Shown here piece by piece: positions 1 through 9,225 of a DNA stretch of 64,000 nucleotides. The notes beneath the pieces are model-generated. The model made no database searches. It worked only from the letters and a program-made list of their open reading frames with translations, and was not told the origin of the DNA. Position 1 is the stretch's first letter, and every line of letters begins with the position of its first letter. Source of the DNA: G963702155 sp963702155. GTDB lineage: Bacteria; Pseudomonadota; Alphaproteobacteria; Micavibrionales; Micavibrionaceae. Both the position numbers and the translations under genes were made by a program. The stretch is taken from contig OY969717.1 of the NCBI GenBank assembly GCA_963702155.1, positions 1,860,001-1,924,000 of the forward strand, read 5' to 3'.

Positions 1-34
1 TGTTTTTAAATTTAGTTATGATTATATATATAAT

Positions 35-502
35 ATGTCTAATTTAAAACCTAATTTCAATGCGAAAAGCTGGCAAAAGAGCCAGAAAGATTTTGCGCAG
101 GACTTTGTAGATCAAACAAAGCCTGTTCAGAATCCGCAAACTGATTTAGATCGTATTTGGGATAATAAGGCACGTTTATATTTACGTCCTACTAAAATTG
201 ACAGTGGTCATGCTGCGTTTATGCTAAATGAAATTAAATCGTTACAGCCCGCAAGCCGCAGCGGCTTTGGTAACAAGGCTATGAACTTTCTTGTGGAGTT
301 GTCTAATAAGCATAATATCGTTCTACGTTTAGAGCTGAACCCCTATGGTGATAAGAGCAGTCCATTATATGATAAAAACAACCTTCAAAATTGGTATGAA
401 AAATTTGGGTTTCAAAAAGTTCGGGAAAAAGGCAGTTTAATGGAACGTATCCCTTTACCGCCCAATCCATCTCAAGATTTAACATTTGAACCTAATATAT
501 AA
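35..502 (+). CDS. Divergent GNAT-like acetyltransferase
   Basis: A 155-residue cytosolic protein with no signal peptide. The C-terminal half looks like the end of a GNAT fold: a glycine-containing GFGNKAMNFL segment (about residues 76-85) where acetyl-CoA would bind, then a strand, then WYEKFGFQKV (about 119-128), the usual GNAT ending in which an aromatic side chain lies near the active site. The first 40 residues are polar and not recognised. The family call rests on these two segments only, and the substrate is unknown. Its 3' end overlaps the convergent ceramidase-like gene by 31 bases. Upstream context is cut off by the window edge, so an operon partner cannot be excluded. Confidence 0.5.
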   Translation: MSNLKPNFNAKSWQKSQKDFAQDFVDQTKPVQNPQTDLDRIWDNKARLYLRPTKIDSGHAAFMLNEIKSLQPASRSGFGNKAMNFLVELSNKHNIVLRLELNPYGDKSSPLYDKNNLQNWYEKFGFQKVREKGSLMERIPLPPNPSQDLTFEPNI

Positions 503-1116
503 GCGCGTATAGTCAAATATAGCACAAAACCATTTAAAATGTGCCAAAAATAGTGAACCCCAATAGGCAGGGTTTCACATACAGCCATATCCATTGAACG
601 AGCACTCAAAGATAGAGCAAAAATAGCAGCGGCGGAGATAAGGGTTAATCTTTCATTTTTCGCATGACCATAATGCCATATGCCAAAACCAATCAAGAAA
701 ATTAATGCAGGCGCGTATCCAAGCGAACCGTTTAGCCATGAAGAGGGCATCTGCGCAAAGACAGCGATAGAAGAGAAAAATAAAACCAAGAGTATAGCAA
801 TTTTCGGCGCGCTTAATTTAATGATATCGCGGGCATAAAATATCAAAAACGCGATTTGATAAAGTAAAATCGGCAGGCTGTCTGCAAGCATCGCCCAATA
901 TGTTGCAAGCGTATGGAACAGGCTTGAGCCAGCACCAATGATGGTAAGAAAAGTTATAAGTGTAACAATGCCGATATTAAATCTATTTTGTTTGCGCGCC
1001 AATCTAAAGGCCGCAAAGGCAGCAATAAAGAATGCAATATTACTAATAGCGTTCAAAGGTTCGGCCCAGAATTCAGAACCAAGGCGCTCACAATATATAT
1101 CGATGGTTTGGTTCAT
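472..1116 (-). CDS. Ceramidase-family (CREST) membrane protein
   Basis: A 214-residue protein made almost entirely of hydrophobic helices, about seven, so it is an inner-membrane protein. The conserved residues fit the alkaline ceramidase/CREST hydrolase family: EPLNAISNIAFF near residue 19, a GSSLFHT motif (Ser and first His) near 64-70, an Asp in MLADSLP, and the paired His in HYFWH near the C-terminus. These would bind the catalytic zinc. Known members hydrolyse ceramide or related lipid amides; the substrate here is inferred and could be another lipid. The gene stands alone between a convergent GNAT gene and the beta-oxidation operon on the same strand, with 83 bases between. Confidence 0.75.
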   Translation of the reverse strand: MNQTIDIYCERLGSEFWAEPLNAISNIAFFIAAFAAFRLARKQNRFNIGIVTLITFLTIIGAGSSLFHTLATYWAMLADSLPILLYQIAFLIFYARDIIKLSAPKIAILLVLFFSSIAVFAQMPSSWLNGSLGYAPALIFLIGFGIWHYGHAKNERLTLISAAAIFALSLSARSMDMAVCETLPIGVHYFWHILNGFVLYLTIRAYILGSNVKS

Positions 1117-1199
1117 ATTATTTATACAATGATCATCGTAAACTCTATGAAGAAGCTTTCTTTAACTTCTTTATTTAGCTCAAAAATGACATCTTGTAT

Positions 1200-3626
1200 T
1201 TAATTCCTAAGCGGTTTGCCTGTGCTTAACATATGCTCAATACGGTTCATCGTACCTTCATTTCTAATAAGCGCGGAGAATTGTTCCAGCTCTAGCTTTA
1301 GTAAATCTTCCTCGCTAACCGGATTGGTCCAATCAGCCTTTTCGCCGCCGGAAAGAACGCGGGCCAGATGATCGGAGACCACTACATCATAGTCGGTGGC
1401 TTTACCCGATTTGTGTAAATCAGCAACAGCAAGGTCGAGTGCGACTTTACCCGTTTTACCAGGCAAACGTATATCTTCGATTTTTTCGGGCGCCTTATAA
1501 TTTTTGGCAAGTTCTAAAGCACGCTGTTTCGCATCGTAGAGCAAGCGATCGCGGTTCATCGTTATACCATCGGTATCCCTGAAATAACCTATGGATTTGG
1601 CTTCTTGCGCAGATTTGGCAACGGTGGCCATGCCGATGGTTTCAAACGATTGGCGCGTTGCCCCCATAGGCGTGTTTTTAGGCGAAAACCAAAGTTGTTC
1701 ACCGCCTGTCTTTTTATCGTACTGTGCCCGCTCACGCTCTTGCAAACGTAAGATCATTTCTTTACACCCTCCCCAGCCTGGGATAACGCCAACACCAACC
1801 TCAACCAGACCGGTATACGTTTCGGCGTGCGCTTGTATCGCATCAGACGCGAGAAGGATCTCGCAGCCGCCGCCAAGCGCCATACCGGAGGGCGCGGACA
1901 CGACAGGAAAGTGCGAATATTTTAAATTCATGAACGCCTTTTGCCCAACGCTGATAAACTCCTCAACTTGCGGGTACATACCAATATTGATCATGAAGAG
2001 CGCAAGGCCAAGATTGGCGCCGGCGGAAAAATGGGACGCTTCGTTATAAACGACAAGCGCCTTATAATCTCCGCTGCCATCGCCAATCAATTTGATCGTT
2101 TTGCCGATCATCTCGAATGTTTTGTCATCAAAGGTATTCATCTTCGATGTTTTTTCAAAACAAAGCACGCCATTGCCTATATCCCACACGCTCGCCGAAC
2201 CATTTTTGAGGACGGGTTCAGCGCTTATTTTGATATCGCGGAGGAGCAACACACCATCCGCACGTTTAATTTTATGATATTGACCGTCAGTGCCAAAAAA
2301 AGAACGTTTACCGTTTTCGGTTTTATAGAATGCCTGATCGCCTACATTTTTTAAAATTAATGGTACGGATAGACCCTCTTCTTTTAGCTTTGCCGCAAAC
2401 CAGTCCGCGCCCAGCGCATCAATCATTTCAAATGGACCCTGTTTCCAGTTGTAGCCGAGCTTCATCGCCTCATCGATATCGAAAATGGTGTCTGCAATTT
2501 CGGGGACAAGACTGGCGGCGTAGTGCAGAGTTTTTGAGAGAACACGCCACGCATATTTTCCGGCGGCGCTATCGGTTTCCACGACAGCCTTTAGGCCTTT
2601 TTTACCAGCATCTACAGCAGGGTCTGCGGGTTTTGCGGCCTTGTTATATTGCCCTTCATCAAATTTATCTTTGTTTAGCAAGAGCGCCTGTTTTTCCTTC
2701 GCCCCTTTAGGGGCATCGGGATTTAGGCGGAAAAACCCGCCCTTGCCTTTACGCCCTGTGTACCCTGCCTCAATCATCTGATGGATGAAGGGATAATCGG
2801 TGTAAATATCGCGATACGCATCATCCTTCGGCAAAGTTGAGAGCATAGATTCCGCCAATTTTGGCATCAGGTCAATCCCGACCAAATCAATAAGCCCGAA
2901 GACAGCTGTTTTGGGTATGCCAACAGGCTTACCCATGACAGCATCAGCGAGTTCGATTTGAACTTTTTGATCCAGCGCCTCATTCAGCGCGACCTGCATC
3001 CAAAATACGCCAAGGCGATTGGCAATAAAGCCGGGTGTGTCGTTACAGCGGACAACACCTTTACCCAGTTCAATATCACAAAATTTTGCAATTGCATCGG
3101 CGGCGTCTTTGTCTGTTTTCTCACCCACGACAAGCTCCAATAATCGCATATAACGCGGCGGATTAAAGAAATGCGTAATCATGAAGTCTTTTGCAAAATC
3201 ATCCGGCTGGCCTTCGACCAATTTATGCAAAGGAATTGTCGAAGTATTGGACGATACGATTGAGCCTTTTTTGCGGTGTGTTTGAATTTTTTCGTATGTG
3301 GCGTGTTTGATTTTTAAATTCTCAACCACGACTTCAACAATCCAGTCACATTCGCGCAGCTTTTCCAGATCATCATCCAAATTGCCAACCGCGATACGCT
3401 TGGCATTTGATTTATGCATAAAGGCCGCCGGTTCGGTTTTCAGCATTTTGGCAATCGCGCCTTTTGCAAACGCATTACGGTCACCATTTGCCTTCTCAAT
3501 GTCTGGCGGCACAATATCGAGCAACAACACCTCGTAACCCGCATTGGCGATTTGTGCAGCAATACCGGAACCCATAACACCCGCGCCCAAAACCGCAATT
3601 TTTTTAATCTGATGTGTTTTGCTCAT
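1200..3626 (-). CDS. 3-hydroxyacyl-CoA dehydrogenase / enoyl-CoA hydratase (FadN-type)
   Basis: An 808-residue bifunctional beta-oxidation enzyme. The N-terminus has the NAD-binding GAGVMG motif (residues 14-19). Near residue 150 is the dehydrogenase active-site region THFFNPPRYM, followed by the C-terminal dehydrogenase domain. The last 350 residues hold a crotonase domain with an oxyanion-hole segment FSAGAN, a GGGCEILLASD motif and GLVEVGVGVIPGWGG with the catalytic Glu. The order (dehydrogenase first, hydratase second) and length match the FadN type rather than E. coli FadB/FadJ, where the order is reversed. It oxidises and hydrates fatty acyl-CoA, and the thiolase at 4877-6004 would finish the cycle. 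Its ATG overlaps the stop of the coiled-coil gene upstream by four bases (ATGA), so they are translationally coupled. Confidence 0.93.
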   Translation of the reverse strand: MSKTHQIKKIAVLGAGVMGSGIAAQIANAGYEVLLLDIVPPDIEKANGDRNAFAKGAIAKMLKTEPAAFMHKSNAKRIAVGNLDDDLEKLRECDWIVEVVVENLKIKHATYEKIQTHRKKGSIVSSNTSTIPLHKLVEGQPDDFAKDFMITHFFNPPRYMRLLELVVGEKTDKDAADAIAKFCDIELGKGVVRCNDTPGFIANRLGVFWMQVALNEALDQKVQIELADAVMGKPVGIPKTAVFGLIDLVGIDLMPKLAESMLSTLPKDDAYRDIYTDYPFIHQMIEAGYTGRKGKGGFFRLNPDAPKGAKEKQALLLNKDKFDEGQYNKAAKPADPAVDAGKKGLKAVVETDSAAGKYAWRVLSKTLHYAASLVPEIADTIFDIDEAMKLGYNWKQGPFEMIDALGADWFAAKLKEEGLSVPLILKNVGDQAFYKTENGKRSFFGTDGQYHKIKRADGVLLLRDIKISAEPVLKNGSASVWDIGNGVLCFEKTSKMNTFDDKTFEMIGKTIKLIGDGSGDYKALVVYNEASHFSAGANLGLALFMINIGMYPQVEEFISVGQKAFMNLKYSHFPVVSAPSGMALGGGCEILLASDAIQAHAETYTGLVEVGVGVIPGWGGCKEMILRLQERERAQYDKKTGGEQLWFSPKNTPMGATRQSFETIGMATVAKSAQEAKSIGYFRDTDGITMNRDRLLYDAKQRALELAKNYKAPEKIEDIRLPGKTGKVALDLAVADLHKSGKATDYDVVVSDHLARVLSGGEKADWTNPVSEEDLLKLELEQFSALIRNEGTMNRIEHMLSTGKPLRN

Positions 3627-4843
3627 GCTATAGCCTCATTATGTTTGTCAGGTGATGGACTTTGTACAGGGTTCGCCAAAAAATCATCCATAGTTTCATA
3701 GAATTCTGTCATCATATCATCTTTTCGTTTATCAATACGGGCAATTTCTTTAAACTGACCAGTACGTAAAAAATTCACATTTTCAACCACTTTGCTTTCA
3801 TATTCTCTTAATTTTTTCAAATCATTCATAGGGTTGGCTAACCCGCGCATTAATTTCATATATAATGTGATCAGGCTTTCTATGGATCCAACGATCAATA
3901 ATTTATCCCGTAAATTACTTAAGGATTTATGTTTGTTCTCCATATATGGCAGGTGATATTTATCAATATATGTATTTTTTTGTTCAATTTCCCGTTCTTG
4001 AGAGTTTATAACAACGGCAACCTCATTCGGACTGAGGAATATTTTACCATCTTGCATTGTTATATCATCTAGCGCCTCATCAAGATATTTAATATAAAGT
4101 GCAGCATTCTTTTGTAGATCTTGAATTGTTTGTTGCTCGTTTTTCTTGTCGAGCGCGAATTTTTTCTTCTGGTTTTCTAAAGCACCAATAATCTGCTGCG
4201 CTTTTTTAAAATCAGTATTTCTAAGCGCGGATTTTAAAGTACGAGTGGTGGTTGTAACATTGTCCGCACTCATAAATTTAGCCATAAGACTTTCTGTGTT
4301 CTGCCAATAGACATCCGCCTGTTCTAAAACGCGCTCCCCTTGAGTTAATCGTGCATTGGACTTGATAAGATGTTGCCGCTCTTTTTGAAAACGTTTTAAA
4401 ACATCACCTGTGTCAGACGTCCATTTAAAATCTTTGGGCGCGCTGGTTTTATCCTTATAATCTTGCAAGTCTTTTTGTACAAGACCCATAGAGCGCCCTA
4501 TATCGGCATAGCATATACAAAATTCTATAATATTATTTTGAACATCTTTAATAGCTGCGGCAGCCGATTTTTTTAAATCTGTCGCTTCGGGTATATCTTT
4601 AACTTTCTGGTGTTTTTTACGCTCTAAGGTTGTCCAATGTACAGCATGTGCAAAAAAATCCACTAAAGCCTTTCTGATAACTTTATTTTGCGTATCTTTG
4701 GCTTTTACATCAGCATGCTCTTGTACATATTGCGCATACCCCTTGACCGCGTTGCTAAAAGTAGTGGCCGTATGGGATAAATCCTCAGGCGCATCTTGCG
4801 GCGGAGCAGTAAAATCCAAATTTTTAAAATCGGCTATATCCAT
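3623..4843 (-). CDS. Unknown coiled-coil protein in beta-oxidation operon
   Basis: A 406-residue hydrophilic protein that I do not recognise. It has no signal peptide, and long Lys/Glu/Gln-rich helices dominate. Coiled coil is likely around residues 150-310, for example the EQQTIQDLQKN and SQEREIEQKN stretches. One moderately hydrophobic helix (LLIVGSIESLITLYMKLM, about residues 315-335) could touch a membrane. The gene sits 33 bases after the thiolase stop and overlaps the dehydrogenase start by four bases, so it should be made as part of the beta-oxidation operon. Whether it scaffolds the enzymes, or is an unrelated passenger, cannot be told from sequence. Confidence 0.7.
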   Translation of the reverse strand: MDIADFKNLDFTAPPQDAPEDLSHTATTFSNAVKGYAQYVQEHADVKAKDTQNKVIRKALVDFFAHAVHWTTLERKKHQKVKDIPEATDLKKSAAAAIKDVQNNIIEFCICYADIGRSMGLVQKDLQDYKDKTSAPKDFKWTSDTGDVLKRFQKERQHLIKSNARLTQGERVLEQADVYWQNTESLMAKFMSADNVTTTTRTLKSALRNTDFKKAQQIIGALENQKKKFALDKKNEQQTIQDLQKNAALYIKYLDEALDDITMQDGKIFLSPNEVAVVINSQEREIEQKNTYIDKYHLPYMENKHKSLSNLRDKLLIVGSIESLITLYMKLMRGLANPMNDLKKLREYESKVVENVNFLRTGQFKEIARIDKRKDDMMTEFYETMDDFLANPVQSPSPDKHNEAIA

Positions 4844-4876
4844 ATAATATCCGGCTTGTTTATGATAATCTTAAAG

Positions 4877-6004
4877 CTAGATTTTCTCTAAAATCGTCGC
4901 GATCCCTTGCCCGCCGCCAATACACATAGTGGCAAGGGCATATTGCGCGCCCTCACGATGCAAAAGGCTTGCAGCCTTCCCCGTAATACGCGCGCCGGAT
5001 GTGCCGAGCGGGTGACCAAGCGCAATCGCGCCGCCATCAAGGTTTACTCTATTTTCATCAATGCCAAGCTCTTTTAAAACCGACAGGCTTTGCGCGGCAA
5101 AGGCTTCATTAAGTTCAAAAATATCAATATCTGAAATTTTAAGACCTGCACGCTCCAAAGCTTTTTGAGACGCCGGAACAGGGCCAATCCCCATAATTTC
5201 AGCGGCGCATCCGGAAACGGCAACCGATTTTATACGCGCCAGTTTTCGCAGACCGTGTTTGTCGGCGTAGTCTTCGCTTGCAACAATAACGGCCGCCGAG
5301 CCATCGGTCAGCGGCGAAGAGGTCGCGGCTGTGACGGTGCCATCTTTATCGAACGCAGGCTTTAAAGTCGCCAGCTTCTCTAAGGTCATATCCGCACGAA
5401 TTGTTCCATCTTCCGTAACATCGCCTATCGCTACAAGCTCATCATTAAACTTTCCGGTTTCGGCGGCTTTGGCGGCCTTTTGATGTGAATAATAGGCAAA
5501 TCTTTCTTGCGCGCTCCGGTCAATATCGTATTTCTTCGCAAGATTTTCTGCCGTAATACCCATCGACATATAGGCTTGGGGATAGTGCTCAATTAATCGC
5601 GGGTTTGGCATTGGGTTAAATCCGCCCATTGGAATGCGACTCATACTTTCTGCGCCGGCGGCTATAAAAACCTCGCCTGCATTCATGTTTATAGCGCCCG
5701 CCGCAATATGAATAGAGGTCATGGACGATCCGCAAAAGCGGTTTACGGTTGCGCCCGCAATGGATACAGGTAGATCTGCAAGGTTCGTAACGATACGCGC
5801 AAGGTTAAACCCTTGTTCGGCCTCTGGGAATGCGCATCCCATAAGCAAATCTTCAATATCATCAGTCTTAACACCTGTTTCTTTAATAAGCGCGCGGATC
5901 ACATCCGCCGCCATATCATCTGGCCGAACAGAAGCCAACGCACCTTTATTCGCAAAATGCATGGGCGAGCGTTTGAAACCGCAAATTACAACGGATTTTT
6001 GCAT
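4877..6004 (-). CDS. fadA: Acetyl-CoA acyltransferase (thiolase, FadA-type)
   Basis: A 375-residue thiolase that cleaves 3-ketoacyl-CoA to acetyl-CoA and a shortened acyl-CoA. All catalytic residues are present: nucleophile Cys91 in NRFCGSSM, His331 in GHPLGTSGAR and Cys361 in CIGGGQG. Length is close to the family norm of about 390. It is the first gene of a three-gene minus-strand operon with a coiled-coil protein and the FadN-type enzyme, a typical pairing for degradative thiolases rather than the biosynthetic PhaA type. The symbol is by role and not by demonstrated orthology. The intergenic region up to 6235 would hold its promoter, divergent from the FYDLN gene. Confidence 0.9.
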   Translation of the reverse strand: MQKSVVICGFKRSPMHFANKGALASVRPDDMAADVIRALIKETGVKTDDIEDLLMGCAFPEAEQGFNLARIVTNLADLPVSIAGATVNRFCGSSMTSIHIAAGAINMNAGEVFIAAGAESMSRIPMGGFNPMPNPRLIEHYPQAYMSMGITAENLAKKYDIDRSAQERFAYYSHQKAAKAAETGKFNDELVAIGDVTEDGTIRADMTLEKLATLKPAFDKDGTVTAATSSPLTDGSAAVIVASEDYADKHGLRKLARIKSVAVSGCAAEIMGIGPVPASQKALERAGLKISDIDIFELNEAFAAQSLSVLKELGIDENRVNLDGGAIALGHPLGTSGARITGKAASLLHREGAQYALATMCIGGGQGIATILEKI

Positions 6005-6235
6005 AGGGATTAGACCTCCGGCTTTAATAAAATTATATTCGTTATTTAGAATACACTATAGAACACTAATGTTTTCTTACTTTATAATGATATAAGGACG
6101 TAATCCAGCAGTTTCCAATTATTAAGCCAATCTTTTGTTTTGACTTTTGATCTTAAATCAGGCAGTGAAAACATAAGATATTGGAAACAAAATTGAATTG
6201 ATATTCAACAAGAATAAAAATAAGGAGAACGTCCA

Positions 6236-6709
6236 GTGAGTTTAGCCCTTGATGCTAGAGGTTTAAAGCGCGTATGCGGCAATTGCGGTATACGGTTTTA
6301 TGATATGAATAAACGTCCCGTGGTTTGCCCCGCATGTGATACCGAATTTACAGGCGAAGCAAAGCCTAAGGCCAAACGTGGCAAGGTCGCCGCCGCTATA
6401 GATAGCCCGAAAAATAAAGGAGCGGATAGCAAGGTATCCAAAAAAACCGCCAAAGATGAAACCGCCGATGACAGCGAAGATGATGAGGACGAGGACGAGG
6501 AGGAAGATACAGGCGTGGAAATCGTAAGCCTGGATGATGATCTTATTGTCGGTGATGATGAGGACGACGATGATGCTAGTGATAACATTGAAGGCCTTGA
6601 TGACGACGATGATCTGGACAGTGTTGACGATCTTGATGCGGGCGTAGACCCAGATCTTGATGACGACGATGATCTTGATGACCTTAAAAAAATATCAACC
6701 GATGATTAA
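6236..6709 (+). CDS. TIGR02300/FYDLN-type acidic zinc-ribbon protein
   Basis: A 157-residue protein with two parts. The N-terminus has a zinc ribbon (CGNC and CPAC pairs) with the signature segment RFYDMNKRP, a variant of the FYDLN motif for which this alphaproteobacterial family is named. The C-terminal two thirds is a very acidic, low-complexity Asp/Glu tail. The function of the family is not known. The start is a GTG with TAAGGAG ten or so bases upstream, which supports this choice. It is followed by a clear terminator. The acidic tail resembles those of RNA-polymerase- or ribosome-associated proteins, but that is only a guess. Confidence 0.9.
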   Translation: MSLALDARGLKRVCGNCGIRFYDMNKRPVVCPACDTEFTGEAKPKAKRGKVAAAIDSPKNKGADSKVSKKTAKDETADDSEDDEDEDEEEDTGVEIVSLDDDLIVGDDEDDDDASDNIEGLDDDDDLDSVDDLDAGVDPDLDDDDDLDDLKKISTDD

Positions 6710-6731
6710 GGCTCAATAGTTTATAGTTCTA

Positions 6732-6768
6732 AAAAGCCTCCGGACATGTTTTATCGGGGGCTTTTTTA
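6732..6768 (+). terminator. Rho-independent terminator after FYDLN gene
   Basis: An 11-base stem (AAAAGCCTCCG at 6732-6742 with CGGGGGCTTTT at 6755-6765, one G-T pair) closes a 12-base loop and runs into a T tract. It lies 22 bases past the stop codon at 6709 and before prmA, so prmA probably has its own promoter or depends on read-through. Confidence 0.85.
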
Positions 6769-6789
6769 TATAAGAAAGATAAAAATAAA

Positions 6790-7701
6790 ATGTATCTGGC
6801 ACGTTTGAATTTTGATGCAAATATTGAAGAAAGCGACATCGCAATGTTAGCGGGCGGTTTTGAAGCTATCAGTAGCGCGCACTCCGCCGTAAAACCCTAC
6901 AACGATGCGAGTGAGCCATGGCTGGTGCAATGGGTTTTGGACAAGGAAAAAACCGCACAGGATTTAACCGTACTATTAAAGGATATGGCTGAAATTTACG
7001 GCTTATCCGATATCTTACCGCAAAAAATGGATTGGCAGATCGAGAAAATCGAAGAGGATGTCGATTGGCTCGCACATTCTTATCGGCAATTCCCCGCCTT
7101 TGATGTTGGCCCGTTTTATATTTATGGATCACATCATAAGGGCAGCGCGCCATCGGATAAAATGGGGCTTCAAATTGATGCGGCAACCGCATTCGGTTCG
7201 GGCGAACATGGCACAACCAAAGGCTGCCTGCTGGCAATGCTGGATTTAAAAGATCAAGGTGTATGCCCATGGAATATATTAGATATGGGAACAGGGTCGG
7301 GCATCTTGGCCGTAGCGGCATGGAAGCTTTGGAAGACCCCCGTTCTGGCCGTTGATAATGATGATGAAGCCGTGCGCGTCGCCGACCGGCACAGGGATTT
7401 GAACGGCGTACCTTCCGGCGCGGCGGATATGCGCACGCTTCAAAGCGAGGGGTTTGCAGACGAAACCGTAGCGGAAAAAGGGCCGTATGAGTTGATTATA
7501 GCTAATATTTTGGCTGGCCCATTAAAAGATATGGCCTCCGATATGTACGCGACCACCGATGATTTGGGCTACATAATTTTATCCGGTATTTTAAACGAAC
7601 AAGCCGAAGACGTATTGAGTGTTTATACGTCCCTAGGTCTGAAAATGGCTCAGCGCTATGATATTGAAGAATGGTCAACTTTGGTTTTGCGCAAAGCTTA
7701 A
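6790..7701 (+). CDS. prmA: Ribosomal protein L11 methyltransferase
   Basis: A 303-residue SAM-dependent methyltransferase that trimethylates ribosomal protein L11. The SAM-binding motif I is LDMGTGSGILAVAA (about residues 161-174), preceded by the PrmA-typical AFGSGEHGTT segment that closes over the substrate. Motif IV is IIANILAGPL, the NILA form of the NPPY-like loop. Length and order of parts fit the family. The first 24 bases after the terminator leave little room for a full promoter, so transcription may start inside or before the FYDLN gene. The last 27 bases overlap the convergent membrane-protein gene. Confidence 0.95.
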   Translation: MYLARLNFDANIEESDIAMLAGGFEAISSAHSAVKPYNDASEPWLVQWVLDKEKTAQDLTVLLKDMAEIYGLSDILPQKMDWQIEKIEEDVDWLAHSYRQFPAFDVGPFYIYGSHHKGSAPSDKMGLQIDAATAFGSGEHGTTKGCLLAMLDLKDQGVCPWNILDMGTGSGILAVAAWKLWKTPVLAVDNDDEAVRVADRHRDLNGVPSGAADMRTLQSEGFADETVAEKGPYELIIANILAGPLKDMASDMYATTDDLGYIILSGILNEQAEDVLSVYTSLGLKMAQRYDIEEWSTLVLRKA

Positions 7702-8370
7702 GTTCAATATACGCTTCCTTAAGATGAACAAATAAAGCAGAACAAAATAAAATAAGTAGAGCTCTTCGACTTCGCTACCTCTAGTAAGAAGAGATGTACC
7801 AGTAAAACCCTCCCAAATTTTATCTAAAATATTAACACTTATTGCAAATGCAGCTGTAACACCCAGAATAGCGGGCGGATAAATAATCGAAAATTTTTCC
7901 GGCAAAAGAGTAGGTTTATATTTTTTTAACGCGGGAATGATAAGGCCGCCTATAACAACCCCGATCAGTAATAAAAGACGCGGTTTCTGATCTAACCACG
8001 AAGAAGTATTATGCAGATTTGTTTCATGTTGATCATTAATATGCGCCCAATATTCCGGCGTTGACCATTTTAAAAGATGCTGCCCCCAGCTAACTTCTTC
8101 ACCAGCAACATAAAAACAACAAAGTGCTGCTAAACCTATCCATATAACAAGCCATGTGTCATATTTGCCATATGTATGTTTTAAACTTATAAGCGCGATA
8201 AAAAAAGCAGCGACTAAAAATAAAAATTCAATAAATTCATGAGGGCCGGTTTCAGAATGAAGTTCAGCCAAAATATTCACTGGGAAAGTAAGCTCAATCA
8301 CGGTTTGTATAATCGCAATCAAAAAAGGGAGCCATAGCCAGAAGAATTTAGGTATATATATTTTTTCCAT
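7675..8370 (-). CDS. Unknown six-helix membrane protein
   Basis: A 231-residue integral membrane protein with about six hydrophobic helices. I chose the ATG at 8370 because the frame farther upstream begins only with a TTG. Between the third and fourth helices is a polar segment with the striking sequence GEEVSWGQHLLKWSTPEYW followed by NDQHETNLHN, rich in Glu, His and Trp, which could form a metal or active site at the membrane surface. I have a sense of similar GEEVSWGQ proteins in other bacteria but cannot name the family. Convergent with prmA, overlapping it by 27 bases. Confidence 0.7.
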   Translation of the reverse strand: MEKIYIPKFFWLWLPFLIAIIQTVIELTFPVNILAELHSETGPHEFIEFLFLVAAFFIALISLKHTYGKYDTWLVIWIGLAALCCFYVAGEEVSWGQHLLKWSTPEYWAHINDQHETNLHNTSSWLDQKPRLLLLIGVVIGGLIIPALKKYKPTLLPEKFSIIYPPAILGVTAAFAISVNILDKIWEGFTGTSLLTRGSEVEELYLFYFVLLYLFILRKRILNLSFAQNQS

Positions 8371-8441
8371 TGCAAAAGTGTACGCAAGCAAAAGGGTTTT
8401 GTGTAGCCCTAAATCAAAGACTTTTTATCAAAATTTAATAT

Positions 8442-8798
8442 TTATAACCCAGGAGGGTTCATGCTAGGCGCACCGATTGCATTGGTCAAAGCCACACCCT
8501 GCGCAAGCTGGTTTGTGTTCTGAAGTGTTGGATCATTCGGATCGATTTCATTATAGACACGCTCAATAAAGTTCATAAAAATACCAAAAACACCAAATTC
8601 TGCCATGGCTTCGCCCGCAAAACCGGCTGTATTGGTAATGCTATCCAGAGCGCCGCCTTGTGTCATGGCGCCAAATGTATGACCCATATCCATATGTGTA
8701 ACCGATGTATCAGAAAAATTTAAGGAGCCCATAGTATTGGACGTGCCTTCGGCGTTTAATATGACATTTGTTGGTTGACTTTGCAGTGTAGTACTCAT
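8442..8798 (-). CDS. Unknown small protein
   Basis: A 118-residue protein that I do not recognise. It is rich in Thr, Asn, Gly and Met, has no signal peptide, and has one mildly hydrophobic stretch (AMAEFGVFGIFMNFIERVY, about residues 63-81). The C-terminus is Asn/Pro rich. A good ribosome site, GAGGATAAGG, lies just before the ATG, which supports real translation. It precedes the membrane-protein gene by about 70 bases on the same strand. Confidence 0.55.
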   Translation of the reverse strand: MSTTLQSQPTNVILNAEGTSNTMGSLNFSDTSVTHMDMGHTFGAMTQGGALDSITNTAGFAGEAMAEFGVFGIFMNFIERVYNEIDPNDPTLQNTNQLAQGVALTNAIGAPSMNPPGL

Positions 8799-8837
8799 GG
8801 CCTTATCCTCAATCTTTATAAGCCTTTATTTTATACC

Positions 8838-9143
8838 TTAATCGAGTGTTTTTGCAAATTTTATAAATTGCGGGCTTTCGCAAGTTTTATCTTCGTTAAC
8901 TCTTACAAGCAAAACCTCATTCGTTTTTTGCAATTTTTCATGCAAGGTTTCAGGAATGTTAAACCCAAAATCCTGTGTTTCGCCCTCTGTCGTAATAAAA
9001 TCAAGGCGGTGTTCTGCGGCGTCAAATTGAACCCATTGATAGTGATACGGCAGATCATCCTTGTAAAATAATATCACATTTCCCGCTTCGGAAACGATCA
9101 ACTCAACCTCATTGGTCTGCTTTAATGGCGGTAGTTGTGACAT
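8838..9143 (-). CDS. Unknown small cytosolic protein
   Basis: A 101-residue protein that I do not recognise, with no signal peptide and no membrane segment. The pattern of alternating strands (VELIVSEAGNVILFYKDD, then HYQWVQFDAAEHRLDFIT) suggests a small beta-rich fold, followed by a helix near PETLHEKLQK. It lies between glmS and another unknown gene on the same strand, with about 40 bases to the next gene, so it could be co-transcribed with it. Confidence 0.5.
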   Translation of the reverse strand: MSQLPPLKQTNEVELIVSEAGNVILFYKDDLPYHYQWVQFDAAEHRLDFITTEGETQDFGFNIPETLHEKLQKTNEVLLVRVNEDKTCESPQFIKFAKTLD

Positions 9144-9225
9144 AACACCGCTATTTTACAGAGTTATAATAATCAGACAAGAGAATTAGCATGCTAGCCT
9201 ACGATTTAAATCAGATCTAATCGTC

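Noticed and set aside
1591..2354. Overlapping frames of 137-152 codons opposite the FadN-type gene
   Set aside because: They lie entirely within a well-supported gene on the other strand and have no family features.
6298..6588. A 96-codon Ser-rich frame on the minus strand opposite the FYDLN gene
   Set aside because: It is the mirror of the Asp/Glu-rich tail codons; low-complexity shadow with no ribosome site.
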